Made by a program: the position numbers and the translations under genes
The notes under the pieces: generated by a model
What the model saw: the letters and a program-made list of their open reading frames with translations, nothing else
Told to the model about the DNA's origin: nothing
The model's database searches: none
Shown: piece by piece, positions 33,673 to 43,424 of the stretch
How the letters are laid out: each line of letters begins with the position of its first letter
Position numbering within the stretch: the first letter of the stretch is position 1
Assembly (NCBI GenBank): GCA_024114885.1
Contig: CP099418.1
Span: 1,178,001 to 1,242,000 of the forward strand
DNA from: Septoria linicola
Lineage: Eukaryota > Ascomycota > Dothideomycetes > Mycosphaerellales > Mycosphaerellaceae
Direction: 5' to 3'
Length of the DNA stretch: 64,000 bases

Positions 33673-34648
33673 AGAGTGGAAGATATAAGAGATGCATGAG
33701 CAATATGCTCCTCATATCTATGAACTAGAGCGAACGCATGATCGTGGAGAATACCTCATCAAGGTAATGCCGCATTAGTAGGTGGAAATAACGCATGTCT
33801 GGCAGATTGTATGGCGGTGGCGTTCCTGGTTGCTCGACTCTCGTACCGTGTAAGGCGTGGTCGCATAGCAGAATGAAGCTGTCCTATTGTTTGCCGAATC
33901 TTGGGCCAATCGCTCTGTGACCAGCAGCGCCACTATTTGGGAGATGAAGGGCTTTGCCACTGGCGGTGCCATGTTTCGTGCAGCACTTGTTGACCGCAGG
34001 AATGGAACAGAAGATGTGTTCGTTCTTCGTACCGTGCCAAATGTTCCTCGGTTATGCAGGCAATACAAGCGGTGCGTCCTTTCTCCAGTGAGCCTCTGAG
34101 TGGAATGGCTGTGAGCCCTGTGAAAGTGATAAGGGAATAGACCACTCGCTGCTGTAGAGTCTCCAAGCTAGCATTGATCAGCTCCGTACAGTCACAACTC
34201 GGCCAACTATCGCCATGTGGGACAATTCCTGTTTGAGCCAATGTGCACACTTTGATTCTTCTGTAACTTATCTGCAGTTTGAACAACGTCGCAGCTCTAT
34301 TTAGTTCCCGAGCACGTAGGGGTATAAGAGCTTTCTTCTGCGCGGCTTTGCTCGTTACCAACCGCCACGTCTTTTCCTGGTACCACCCGCGAGGACGTTC
34401 TTCTTCCTCGCTACGTAAATGTCATGACCCGCCGAATAAGAATGTCATTACGGGCGTGAGTTGCGTTGTGGTATCTCAAGACCAAAAAACTCCTTGCGCC
34501 CTCCCAACCTCGGTGTCCCGTTGACCGCATCCATATAATCTCAATTGGGTGCTAATATGACGAAGCGTCATCCACAAGTAGCGCTGATGAGAAGCGTCCC
34601 ATCATCCCAATCCGAGCAACACACACCGGTCCGTGATTTGATTCATGC
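33673..34648. other. Convergent 3' flanks of gtaA and hapB
   Basis: About 1 kb. Short frames of up to 142 codons on the minus strand show no motif. Nothing else seen. Confidence 0.5.
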
Positions 34649-35683
34649 TCACCCGTCATCTTGATCATCTCCATCATCGTCGCTCTTCACTTTCTTCGAC
34701 GAGCCATCGTTTTTCGCGTTGCCGTTCATGTCGCCTGCTTTTCGCTTAGCACTATCGGTGCTATACACTGGACTGTCTTCACCTTTATCATCCTTGGGCC
34801 CGTCCATGGGCAGCGTGCCGTTAGCTTCCATTTGCGCCACTTCGTCCGCAGTCAGAAACCGGCCTCCAGGTCCTCTTGGTCTGCGCATAGCATGATTGTG
34901 TCGGGACTCGTGCAGGTACGGCTTTCGTCCCTTGGACGTCAAGCGCAGAGCTTCCTCAAGCTTTTGCCTCGCCATCCGCCTCTTAAGTATGCGATGGAAT
35001 TGCTTCGCGTTGACGTATAGTGGAGATTCCTCGTTGGCGCCGGCGACTGGAACTTCCGGTGACTGTTGCTGCGCACTCGGTGGAGCTTGCGGCTGTTGTG
35101 GTTGCGTAGGCGGTCGAGGTGCGCCCATGGGCTGCTGAACTTGCGGATTTTGTACCGCGGGACTATTCACAGAGTGCGACATCCGCCTTGGTTGCTGCAT
35201 TTGCGTGGCCATGCTGTTGGGCATAGCTTGTGCAGACGATGATAGGCTGAGCTGACCGGCCATTGTGCTCGGCACATTCATCTGGTTCTGTCGCGGTGAC
35301 TGCGGAACTGCTCTGCCGTCGGTCTTGACCTGTCCTAGGCGCGGCGAAGTCTGTGGCAAGGAGCCAGGCAGAGAAGAGTCTGGCATCGAATATGCGGGAT
35401 ATCCAGAAGCTGCGGCGGTGGCCATTGCGGCGGCCTGTGAGGGCGAAACGCCATACTGCGGTTGCATTCCATATGCTGGGTTGTAGCCCATCTGCGGCAT
35501 CATATGCTGCGGCGCCTGCTGGTGTTGCCCATAGTTGGGCTGTTGCTGGGTCTGCATGACTGGACTGGCATGCGACTGTTGCGGTCCGTTGTGTGGGTGA
35601 GGATACGCAGAAGATTGCTGAGGATGATACTGCGCGTACGAGTCCATGATGGAGGCGGCGTGTGAGAAGGTCGATGCGCGCAA
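34649..35683 (-). CDS. hapB: CCAAT-binding complex subunit HapB (NF-YA)
   Basis: The 344 aa product is the DNA-contacting subunit of the CCAAT-binding complex (HapB/HapC/HapE with HapX), which regulates nitrogen, iron and secondary metabolism genes in the nucleus. The core at about residues 216-285 is complete: subunit-interaction helix ESPLYVNAKQFHRILKRRMA, linker, and DNA-binding helix KPYLHESRHNHAMRRPRGPG followed by GRFLTADEV. The first 200 residues are Gln/Pro/Ser/Met-rich, as in other filamentous fungi, and the C-terminus has a KRKAGD basic stretch (possible NLS) and a DDDGDDQDDG acidic tail. An internal Met at 35647 (MDSYAQYH) is the more family-like start. CCAAT pentamers just upstream suggest autoregulation. 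Confidence 0.95.
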   Translation of the reverse strand: MRASTFSHAASIMDSYAQYHPQQSSAYPHPHNGPQQSHASPVMQTQQQPNYGQHQQAPQHMMPQMGYNPAYGMQPQYGVSPSQAAAMATAAASGYPAYSMPDSSLPGSLPQTSPRLGQVKTDGRAVPQSPRQNQMNVPSTMAGQLSLSSSAQAMPNSMATQMQQPRRMSHSVNSPAVQNPQVQQPMGAPRPPTQPQQPQAPPSAQQQSPEVPVAGANEESPLYVNAKQFHRILKRRMARQKLEEALRLTSKGRKPYLHESRHNHAMRRPRGPGGRFLTADEVAQMEANGTLPMDGPKDDKGEDSPVYSTDSAKRKAGDMNGNAKNDGSSKKVKSDDDGDDQDDG

Positions 35684-35753
35684 GGTTCGAAGCTCCAGTA
35701 ATCGCGTAGTGTTTCTTTCCGTGCACAGCGCGCTTCAGCTCAAGACGCGACGG

Positions 35754-35816
35754 ATTGGCGGCCTGTTGTAGCGGCCCAATGCGCTCTCACACAACAGCAC
35801 AGCGCGCGCAGCCAAT
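35754..35816. promoter_or_regulatory. Three CCAAT pentamers upstream of hapB
   Basis: CCAAT occurs at 35754-35758 (minus strand), 35776-35780 and 35812-35816 (plus strand), 71-133 bp above the first hapB start. Further copies lie at 36095-36099 and 36611-36615. The complex formed by HapB binds this motif, and negative autoregulation of hapB through CCAAT is known in Aspergillus nidulans. Function here is inferred. Confidence 0.55.
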
Positions 35817-37284
35817 GCGCAGCGTGTTTCTAGAGCTCGGAGTGGGCGTCGTGGCCGATGCTGGATCCTTGATGTGCACTGGTATGCAACGAGGCTGTGC
35901 AGCTGGGTCGAGGACGAGTGTGTAGCGTGTCTCTCACTGGCTGCACTGCACGAAGCAGTAGGAACAACGGCGGCGAGGAGCGGAGTCTAAAGCTATTGAC
36001 CAAACATCAGTCAGACACCCGAGCTAAGTGGTGCGCGCGCGGGAGGGCAGAGCAGATGGAGCTGCATGCTAGCCGCAATGCCAGCGAACACTCCCCAATC
36101 GGCCAGCGCATCGTCGCCAGCGAAGCTTGTCCCAGCTCGCCTCGCACAGCCACATGTGACGATGATCGTGACGGCGACAGGCTTGGGCATGGGATGGGTC
36201 GCATGACATGGCTGGTGCAGTCGCTCTCGTGCGCACGACCATGTGTGATCCAGCATCACATCCCAGGCGTGGGCGCGGGCGTGGACGCTGACCGCATCAA
36301 TGGAGGCGCGGAGCTATGCTGCTGGTCGACGACGCAAGTGTCGCACGCACGTGCGCATGCGAAGCGAAGCTCTATTCTTGCCACAGACGCGACGACAGGC
36401 AGACCAACGTACCTGGCGTGGTGTTGTCCTCTGGTATAGATTGATTATTGTCGCTTCTCTCTCGCGACGACACACAGTAGCCCTGCAGGCACGTCAGCAC
36501 ATCTAGCCGCGACTCGATGTTATTGATTGCGCGCCGCGACAGCTGGACGAGTCGCAAGAGGTCCTTAGGCGCGTACCTGGTTATCCTGAATAATGGGCCG
36601 CAGAAGCAGGCCAATGAATTTGGCTGGAGGAGAATGTCGAATGAGAGAAGAGAAGGGCGCATCCGAGGATAAGAATCGAGCGGCCGGCCTTTCGTTGACG
36701 CACAGACACTTTCTGACCGCGACTTCGAACACTACGCATCTCAGCTTCCTGAGGACTACGGGGTCGTTAGAACTCGTCATATATTCAATACACAGCTCTG
36801 CTCCGTTGCCATCTTGTCGTGGTTCTAGCATTTGTAGTCTGCACCGAAACTCCGCTCCGCATGTGCTCGACCTCGAGCTTCGGTAATGCCACATGGCCAA
36901 CAGGCATGCGACTGCACGTTTCAAGCACCTCATTCGTGGAACGTCTGCCAATCGCTCAACTTTGCTCACCCGCAAGCCACCAGTTCTGAGCTTCTCTCAA
37001 ACAGTGAGGCTGGGACGACTTCACGGCACCGATCATGAGGCGTGACAGCGTCACTATCACCGCTTCCTCAAAGGCAGAGAATGTTAGACATTAAGCATCA
37101 CCCCAATCAACCAGCGCGTAATATACAGCTCGGACAGAGCTCCACTTGATCGGAATATGGTATCGCGAAGAACTGCCTACTCCGTGACATAAGTGTGGAC
37201 GATGTCTCGCATGCAGTGTGGCTTCGTCTCTCAAAGAAGCCGGGCTGCCATCCGATCTCTGCAGAACGTTTGACGCGTCTCTCA
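35817..37284. other. Long upstream region of hapB
   Basis: About 1.5 kb between hapB and the 3' end of the AlkB-like gene. No supported gene; the longest frames are GC-driven. It may hold a long hapB leader. Confidence 0.45.
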
Positions 37285-38496
37285 TCACGGTCCAGTCCAA
37301 GGCTCCAGCGTCCGACTCGAAGCAGACCATTTGTGTGGCGGACCATCGCCAACATTATATCGATAATAGTTCTCCGTCCCGCCGCGCACCATTGCTCGTC
37401 GGAAAGTGATGCTGATGCTAGTTAGTCCATGTCCAATTCGCCACGAGTGCAAGACATACTTAATTCTGCCTTTGTCCGCTTGACCGCCCTTGCGTTTTGG
37501 AATACTGTGCAACCAGCAGCTCTGAGTTTTGCCTCGCATCTACATGTCGTTGCGGTCAGTAAGCGCTGAAACAGCGTACAAGATCGGGTTCGTCGACGCA
37601 CAAGGACCATGTCTCCACTTGTTAAGAGCAATTTGGTTGGCTTTGTCTCGGATATGTGCTTTTCAGGCGTAGGCTTGTGCTTCAGCAGAAAGTCCCGCGC
37701 ACCTCCCAACGTGAATGATGCTATGGCTGGTCTGCGCGCACAGGCATGTCAGCGATGGTGATGACCTGTTCGAATAAGTTTGGGCATTCTTACTCATTCC
37801 CAAGGAAGCGCTCATCATCAGAATGGTAGCTGATGGAGTCATTGCCGTTGGCGTAGTAGTTCACCAATGCAAAATTAAATCTGCATCCAGTCGCGTTCTC
37901 GGTCAATTCTCGAAGCACGTCAAGGCATTTGGGTAGCGGCCGAGGCTGGCAGGTTTTGTACGTGTCTTTGGGCACTGGAGCTCCAGTGATAGTATGGCAG
38001 ATATTGCCATCTTTGAAGCGAGCCGTGTCATCAATCCCAAACACTGTAGTAAACCGTGGAGTATTGATAGCTGTTTCTACTGGACCTCTCTTGATAGTGT
38101 ATCGAACTCTCTGTATTCAATTTAGTTTGGCTTTGTTTCTCATTGCGACAGCCTTACGTAGAAGAACAATTCCCGTCTGAGGAATTCGAAAAGGTCAGCT
38201 TGAGCCTCCTTCGGCACGAAGGGGGTGTAGTATAAAAGGTCCAAATCAGGCTGATCGCGAATGACACGTCCTTCTGAAGCTGGCACAAAGTTCAACGTCT
38301 CTCGCAGCTCTGATGGTAAACATGGAACATCGAACGGATACGTTTCGTGCTTCGAGTGAAGTAACCCATCGCGCTTGTCGCTTGGGGCGCTAGGGTCGAC
38401 GCGTTCGTCTTCGTCAGGCTCTTCTTTGATTGCCTTGGGTCGCTTCAATGGTGGTGGACTGAAGAAACTGTCCAAAGTGCGAGGACGCTTCGACAT
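37285..38496 (-). CDS. AlkB-like Fe(II)/2-oxoglutarate dioxygenase (ALKBH2/3 type)
   Basis: Five exons (38496-38158, 38110-37794, 37731-37602, 37539-37460, 37417-37285) encode 332 aa. The family removes alkyl groups such as 1-methyladenine and 3-methylcytosine from DNA or RNA by oxidation. Seen: YTPFVPKEAQADLFEFLRRE, PRFTTVFGIDDTARF, NFALVNYYANGNDSISYHSD with the HxD iron ligands, LGGARDFLLKHK, SGDMVLMRGKTQSCWLHSIP with the second His ligand, and GRINISITFRR with the 2-oxoglutarate-binding Arg. The N-terminus RTLDSFFSPPPLKRPK resembles a PCNA-binding box (LxxFF) fused to a basic NLS. It is head-to-head with the Rad17 gene, which supports a DNA repair role. Confidence 0.9.
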
Positions 38497-38746
38497 GATG
38501 ACTTGAGATACTAGCTACTGCCATTGTTGCTCGCCGTTGTTCAGTCAATGTTCGATGGCTTCTCTATGACGCAGGGAAGAAGGGACGCGGCAACCTAGCG
38601 CGCCTCCACGCCAAGTCGTCTCTTACGCGAACTCACCTGACATCGGATGTCAACCTACCTCTATCACGAATCGTTTGCGAATCATCCTGCCATTGTCAGT
38701 CTCCGGGAAGCGTCGGTAACGCCTGACTCATCAAGATCGATGTCTT
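38497..38746. promoter_or_regulatory. Bidirectional promoter, AlkB-like gene and rad17
   Basis: Only 250 bp separate the two start codons, so both promoters must lie here. It contains an ACGCG-type sequence (GACGCGG) near 38587, reminiscent of an MCB-like S-phase element; that reading is tentative. Confidence 0.55.
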
Positions 38747-41317
38747 ATGATGGCCCCTCGAGACAGCCACAAGGCAAGTCACTGGGTTGAACCTGATCGT
38801 ACCGTCAAGCGAATCTGGAAGGAGGGCGATGAAATTCGTCTCAAGCCACTGAGCAATGCCTTGAGCAAACCCAAGAAAGATGCCACCGAGCAGACTGGAT
38901 CCTTGACGAATCTCAGTCAGGGCAGTGCCGTGTCTTCGAAATCGCCGCAGAAACCACAAAGCAAGCGTAAAGCTGCACAGAAAGAACAGCCCAAAGCCAC
39001 TGGCAGATCAATCCATTCTTTCTTCAATAACGCTACTCAGAAGCAGCAGGGCTCGCAGTATTTAGCCAGCCCAGAGAAGCTTACTGCCTTTCACGATGAG
39101 ATTGAAGTCATAGAGGACGAAAGCGATGAGGACAAGCCTGCTAAGGAATCCTCCCAAACCACTCTTTCACGCGGCTCATCAACTGCCATTGCTTCTCGGA
39201 AGCGTAAGATAGGACAGGTGAATCCCTTTGAGCAGCCGCCCGAGGCTTTTCGTCATGCTTCGCAGAAATTCCGGAAGGTTATAGATGGCGGCAAAGAACC
39301 TACTGCGGCTAAGGCCGATGGACCGCAACAGCCATGGACGGACCGCTTTGGACCAGTCGATCTGACAGAGCTAGCCGTTCATAAACGGAAAGTGGGAGAC
39401 GTACGAAATTGGCTTGAGCATTTCTATCAAGGGCGACGTCCAAAAGTCCTGGTCCTCCAAGGAGCTGCAGGCACTGGGAAAACAACGACAATACAGTTAC
39501 TGGCGAAAGAGCTCGGCATTGAACTGATTGACTGGAAAGAATCTTCTGCCTTTGACAACGGGTCTGATGGAGTGACAGCCTCTTCGGCACGCTTCGCAGA
39601 ATTTGTAGCACGTGCTGGCCGCGCTAAGGGCCTGGATTTATCGAACAACAAAGATGCTGCAGAACTACCAAGGCAGTCGGACTCCAGTCGACCCGACAGC
39701 AGCTCACAAACCAATCGACAAGCTCTCCTCGTGGAGGAGTTTCCCAACACGTTTTCTAGGTCTTCTGTTGCGTTGCAGTCATTCCGGACTGCCCTAGCTC
39801 AATACGTTCTGTCAAAGGTGCCCTCGGAGTCTTCGCCAGTTCCCGTGATTATGATTGTATCTGAGTCGCTGCTGTCCACCAGCACAGCAAGTGCAGACAG
39901 CTTTACCGCACATCGACTATTGGGCCCGGATCTCGTAACAAATTCATACATCGATACGATCGAGTTCAATGCAATCGCACCTACAATCTTGACGAAAGCA
40001 CTCGAAACTATTGTGATCAAAGAAGCTCGCAAATCCGGCAGACGCAGAACTCCTGGCCATGAAATACTGAAGCGACTGGCAGAATCTGGCGACATCCGAA
40101 GTGCTGTCTCTTCACTACAATTCCTGTGTGTTCGAGGCGACGAAGGGGATACATGGTCGTCGAAAGTGACTTTCACCAAGCCTAAACAATCGCGAGCGCC
40201 GCCTCCCTCAACGCAGGCTGAGCGTGAAGCACTCAAGCTCGTCAGTAATCGAGAAAGTAGCTTGGGTATTTTTCATTCTGTAGGAAAGGTGGTGTACAAC
40301 AAGCGTGTCGATGCTAGTGCTGCAGCGGATATAGCGCAACCACCGCCCTGGCTATCGCACCACAATCGACTCAAGGCTACCGAGACTAATCCCAACACGC
40401 TTATCGATGAACTAGGCACTGATACGTCGACGTTCATCGCCGCATTGCACGAGAATTACGCTTTATCATGCGCTGCACCAAGCGCCGAGCAGAGACTAGA
40501 TAGTCTGCTCGGATCCATGGAAAACTTATCAGACTCTGATCTCCTCTCTCTGGACCGGCTTTCCTTTGGCAATCGAGCCTTCTCAGGCTCAGCTACAGAC
40601 ACATTACGGCAAGATGAGATGTGCTTCCAAGTGGCAGTGCGCGGGTTACTGTTTAGCCTGCCGCATCCAGTCCATCGTAGCGAGCCCACTGGTGGCAAGC
40701 GAGGCGATGCACATCGGATGTTCTATCCAGCCTCGCTCAGATTGTGGCGCAAAAAGGAAGAGACAGAGACGAATCTAGATGCCATAATAGACAAGCTAGC
40801 TTTCGGGACAAGCATATCTGCTGCAGCACAAGAGTCGACCGATATCGGTGCCGATACTGGAATCGAAAGTTGGAAGCAGAGAAGTTTTGGTGGAGTGCAG
40901 AAGCAGAAGGCTGACGGCGAAGACTTGGAAGCACCTCCCAGGCTCAGCACGCAAGCCAAGAATGAAATGATTCTGGACCATCTGCCGTACATGGTTCAGA
41001 TACTCAGCGGATCAAAGGCCTCTGCAGGACAGCACGCGCTTGGAAATCAGATTCGAGCAGTTACCAGAATGGACCGGGTTGTGATAGACAACGAGGACGA
41101 GGACGCGGACGCAGAACCCGGAGACCAAGCCGAAGGAGCAGCAAATACTGAAAGCTGGTCAACTGATCAACCGCATGTGGAGACTCAGGGTTCTGGCATT
41201 AGCCCGTCCAAGCCACGAGTGCAATCGAGACCAGCCGCGGTGTTCAAAAGTGTGTCCATGCCAGTCGAGAAGCGCGTGCAGAGCTTGATATTGGAGGACG
41301 ACGACATCGAGGATTGA
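38747..41317 (+). CDS. rad17: Checkpoint clamp loader Rad17 (yeast Rad24)
   Basis: The single-exon gene encodes 856 aa. Rad17 replaces Rfc1 in the alternative clamp loader that places 9-1-1 on damaged DNA. The diagnostic segment is QPWTDRFGPVDLTELAVHKR followed by VGDVRNWLEHF, then Walker A LQGAAGTGKTTTIQLLAKEL and a Walker B-like LLVEEFPNTF. TILTKALETIVIKEARKSGR, EILKRLAESGDIRSAVSSLQ and YNKRVDA are further family pieces. The first 170 residues are disordered with basic stretches, an acidic IEVIEDESDEDK and SIHSFFNN, similar to a PCNA-binding motif. The C-terminus is acidic (EDEDADAEPGD and LILEDDDIED), as in relatives. Two Met codons open the frame. Confidence 0.93.
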   Translation: MMAPRDSHKASHWVEPDRTVKRIWKEGDEIRLKPLSNALSKPKKDATEQTGSLTNLSQGSAVSSKSPQKPQSKRKAAQKEQPKATGRSIHSFFNNATQKQQGSQYLASPEKLTAFHDEIEVIEDESDEDKPAKESSQTTLSRGSSTAIASRKRKIGQVNPFEQPPEAFRHASQKFRKVIDGGKEPTAAKADGPQQPWTDRFGPVDLTELAVHKRKVGDVRNWLEHFYQGRRPKVLVLQGAAGTGKTTTIQLLAKELGIELIDWKESSAFDNGSDGVTASSARFAEFVARAGRAKGLDLSNNKDAAELPRQSDSSRPDSSSQTNRQALLVEEFPNTFSRSSVALQSFRTALAQYVLSKVPSESSPVPVIMIVSESLLSTSTASADSFTAHRLLGPDLVTNSYIDTIEFNAIAPTILTKALETIVIKEARKSGRRRTPGHEILKRLAESGDIRSAVSSLQFLCVRGDEGDTWSSKVTFTKPKQSRAPPPSTQAEREALKLVSNRESSLGIFHSVGKVVYNKRVDASAAADIAQPPPWLSHHNRLKATETNPNTLIDELGTDTSTFIAALHENYALSCAAPSAEQRLDSLLGSMENLSDSDLLSLDRLSFGNRAFSGSATDTLRQDEMCFQVAVRGLLFSLPHPVHRSEPTGGKRGDAHRMFYPASLRLWRKKEETETNLDAIIDKLAFGTSISAAAQESTDIGADTGIESWKQRSFGGVQKQKADGEDLEAPPRLSTQAKNEMILDHLPYMVQILSGSKASAGQHALGNQIRAVTRMDRVVIDNEDEDADAEPGDQAEGAANTESWSTDQPHVETQGSGISPSKPRVQSRPAAVFKSVSMPVEKRVQSLILEDDDIED

Positions 41318-41665
41318 TGGAGGAAGGGAATGAAAGATAAATGTACAGGGACGCGCAAGATGTGCAAGGCACTCATGACTGTCAGCTGAGCATGAATCGA
41401 ATAGAGAGACACTGATACCCACTGTAAGATAGTACAGTAAGCAAGACTTCGACCATCGAACATGAGTAAGAACATCGAACATGAGTAAGAAGGCATAAGT
41501 AATTCGTCATAAAGTTCGATCGTGGTACATCTCTGGGCAACTATTGCCAGTAGAGAAGGCCTATGACACAAAAGCTCCCGGCTCGGGCTCGTTCTAACTG
41601 TAAACATCAAACGCCGCGCTGTGGAAAGAAGGAGGTCCCATGTGCAGTTCGCAACATCGAGACTC
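41318..41665. other. Convergent 3' flanks of rad17 and rpt1
   Basis: 348 bp of 3' UTR sequence with the short tandem duplication listed separately. Confidence 0.5.
41454..41491. repeat. Perfect 19-bp tandem duplication
   Basis: The unit CATCGAACATGAGTAAGAA is present twice head-to-tail (41454-41472, 41473-41491) in the shared 3' region of rad17 and rpt1. No coding role. Confidence 0.85.
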
Positions 41666-42985
41666 TTAGTTGTACTGCGCGTAAGCAGCAGTAGAGTTGA
41701 ACTTCATACCACCTCTGATGACCTTCTCCACAGCACTCAAGAAATCCTTCTCACTGGCGACCTTCCTCCGTGCACGGATGGCAAACATGCCGGCCTCTGT
41801 CGCCACAGAGCGCAGCTCAGCACCTGTGGAGTTAGGGCAAAGACGAGAGATGAGCTCCCATCGGATGTCGCGCTCCACAGACATGGACTTTGCGTGAATG
41901 CGGAGAATGTTGGCGCGACCTTCCATGTCGGGTAGGGAGAACTCGATCTTTCGGTCTATTCGTCCGGGTCGCATCAAAGCTGGGTCGAGTGTGCTAGGTC
42001 TGTTGGTGGCGAACATGACTTTGATGTTGCCTCTGCTGTCGAAACCGTCCAGTTGCGTGATCAGTTCCAACATAGTTCTCTGCACCTCGTTGTCTCCACC
42101 GGCTCCATCGTCGAATCGAGCTCCTCCTACAGCATCGATCTCGTCGAAGAAGATGATACATGCCTTCTTCGTGCGAGCCATCTCGAACAGCTCTCGCACC
42201 ATACGAGCACCCTCACCCACGTACTTCTGGACCAGCTCCGATCCAATGACACGGATGAATGTTGCATCTGTTCTGTTTGCCACGGCTCTTGCGCAAAGCG
42301 TCTTACCAGTTCCAGGTGGACCATACAGCAGAGCCCCCTTGGGAGGATCGATACCAAGGTTCACAAAGCGCTCAGGTGATAGCAGCGGCATTTCGACGAC
42401 CTCGCGCAGCTTCTCAATCTGCTCCTTGCATCCACCGACATCGCCGTATGTCACATCCGGCTTGTCTTCGACTGTCATCATGGTCACGCTGGGATCGATC
42501 TTGGGCGGTAGTGGCAGCATGATTTGGTACTTGTTGCGGTCGACTCCCACGCGCATGCCTTCCTCGATATCCGTGGGACTTACGCGCTCACCCAAGTTGA
42601 CGACGAACTTGGCGATTTGCTTGACGTTGATGACATATTTGCTCTTCTCGCTGTCCTTCTCATCCGGGATGATCTTCGTGCAGCGGGCAACCTGGAGAGG
42701 CTGCTCTTCGCTCATGCGCTGACGATCGGCTGCAATATCCCACAAGTGCGGCGGAGCGAGTCCAGTGTCTGACTCCTTGACACCGATTTTCTCATTGACG
42801 GATGTCTGCTTGTCCTTGATGGACTTCTCGAGCTGTTTGAGGGCCGTGGCGTAGGGTGCTGAGTTGTAGGTCTTCAGCACCTGGATGTCTTCATCGGAGA
42901 GTGGCGTAATCTTCTTCTCTTCGGGCTCATCGTCAGCGAACTTCTTCGAATATTTTTCCCACGAGGAGCCCGTCGCGGATGGCAT
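41666..42985 (-). CDS. rpt1: 26S proteasome base ATPase Rpt1
   Basis: The 439 aa single-exon product is an AAA+ ATPase of the 19S base that unfolds substrates and feeds them into the 20S core. The N-terminal coiled coil (QVLKTYNSAPYATALKQLEK) is followed by the OB fold, the VGVDRNKYQIMLPLPPKIDP segment specific to Rpt1/PSMC2, Walker A GPPGTGKT, pore loop VQKYVGEG, Walker B IIFFDEIDA, sensor region ATNRPSTLDPALMRPGRIDR with the SRH arginines, and the C-terminal lid. The tail AYAQYN lacks a full HbYX motif, which normally also varies in Rpt1. All catalytic residues are present. It is head-to-head with CCT4. Confidence 0.97.
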   Translation of the reverse strand: MPSATGSSWEKYSKKFADDEPEEKKITPLSDEDIQVLKTYNSAPYATALKQLEKSIKDKQTSVNEKIGVKESDTGLAPPHLWDIAADRQRMSEEQPLQVARCTKIIPDEKDSEKSKYVINVKQIAKFVVNLGERVSPTDIEEGMRVGVDRNKYQIMLPLPPKIDPSVTMMTVEDKPDVTYGDVGGCKEQIEKLREVVEMPLLSPERFVNLGIDPPKGALLYGPPGTGKTLCARAVANRTDATFIRVIGSELVQKYVGEGARMVRELFEMARTKKACIIFFDEIDAVGGARFDDGAGGDNEVQRTMLELITQLDGFDSRGNIKVMFATNRPSTLDPALMRPGRIDRKIEFSLPDMEGRANILRIHAKSMSVERDIRWELISRLCPNSTGAELRSVATEAGMFAIRARRKVASEKDFLSAVEKVIRGGMKFNSTAAYAQYN

Positions 42986-43424
42986 ATTGACGGTGGACGA
43001 GTGTGATGAAACAAGTTGGGCGTGATGTTATGTCGCAAGCTCAGCGGAAGTGGTGACGGCGGCGCTGATGTCTGCAGATTCCGGAGATGCAGATACGAGA
43101 GATATGTCCGAGAGGCGCCGATGTCAGTGGTGTCCAGTGAATTATTGTTGTTGATGATGCGTTTTGTGTCGAAGAGAGAGTGTTGGAGGTGAGTGTGTTG
43201 TTACGTTTGGAGGTGAGTTGGTAGAGAGCTCCTCCAGGCCGCGAGAGCGTGACGACGGACGCGGTCGAATCGGACTTTGGAAATTATTGCTGCCAGCTCC
43301 ACGAAAACACTAAGTTACCACCACTCCCACGACAATCCTGCAACACTCTGCACGATAACACGAATAGTGCTGAAACTAAGGAACTGTTCATTGCACATAC
43401 CACGCCTGAAGCAACATTGCAGTC
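42986..43424. promoter_or_regulatory. Bidirectional promoter, rpt1 and cct4
   Basis: 439 bp between the start codons of two proteostasis genes. I looked for the yeast proteasome-associated element GGTGGCAAA and did not find an exact copy. Confidence 0.5.

Noticed and set aside
41898..42722. 274-codon frame opposite rpt1
   Set aside because: Antisense shadow of a highly conserved gene.
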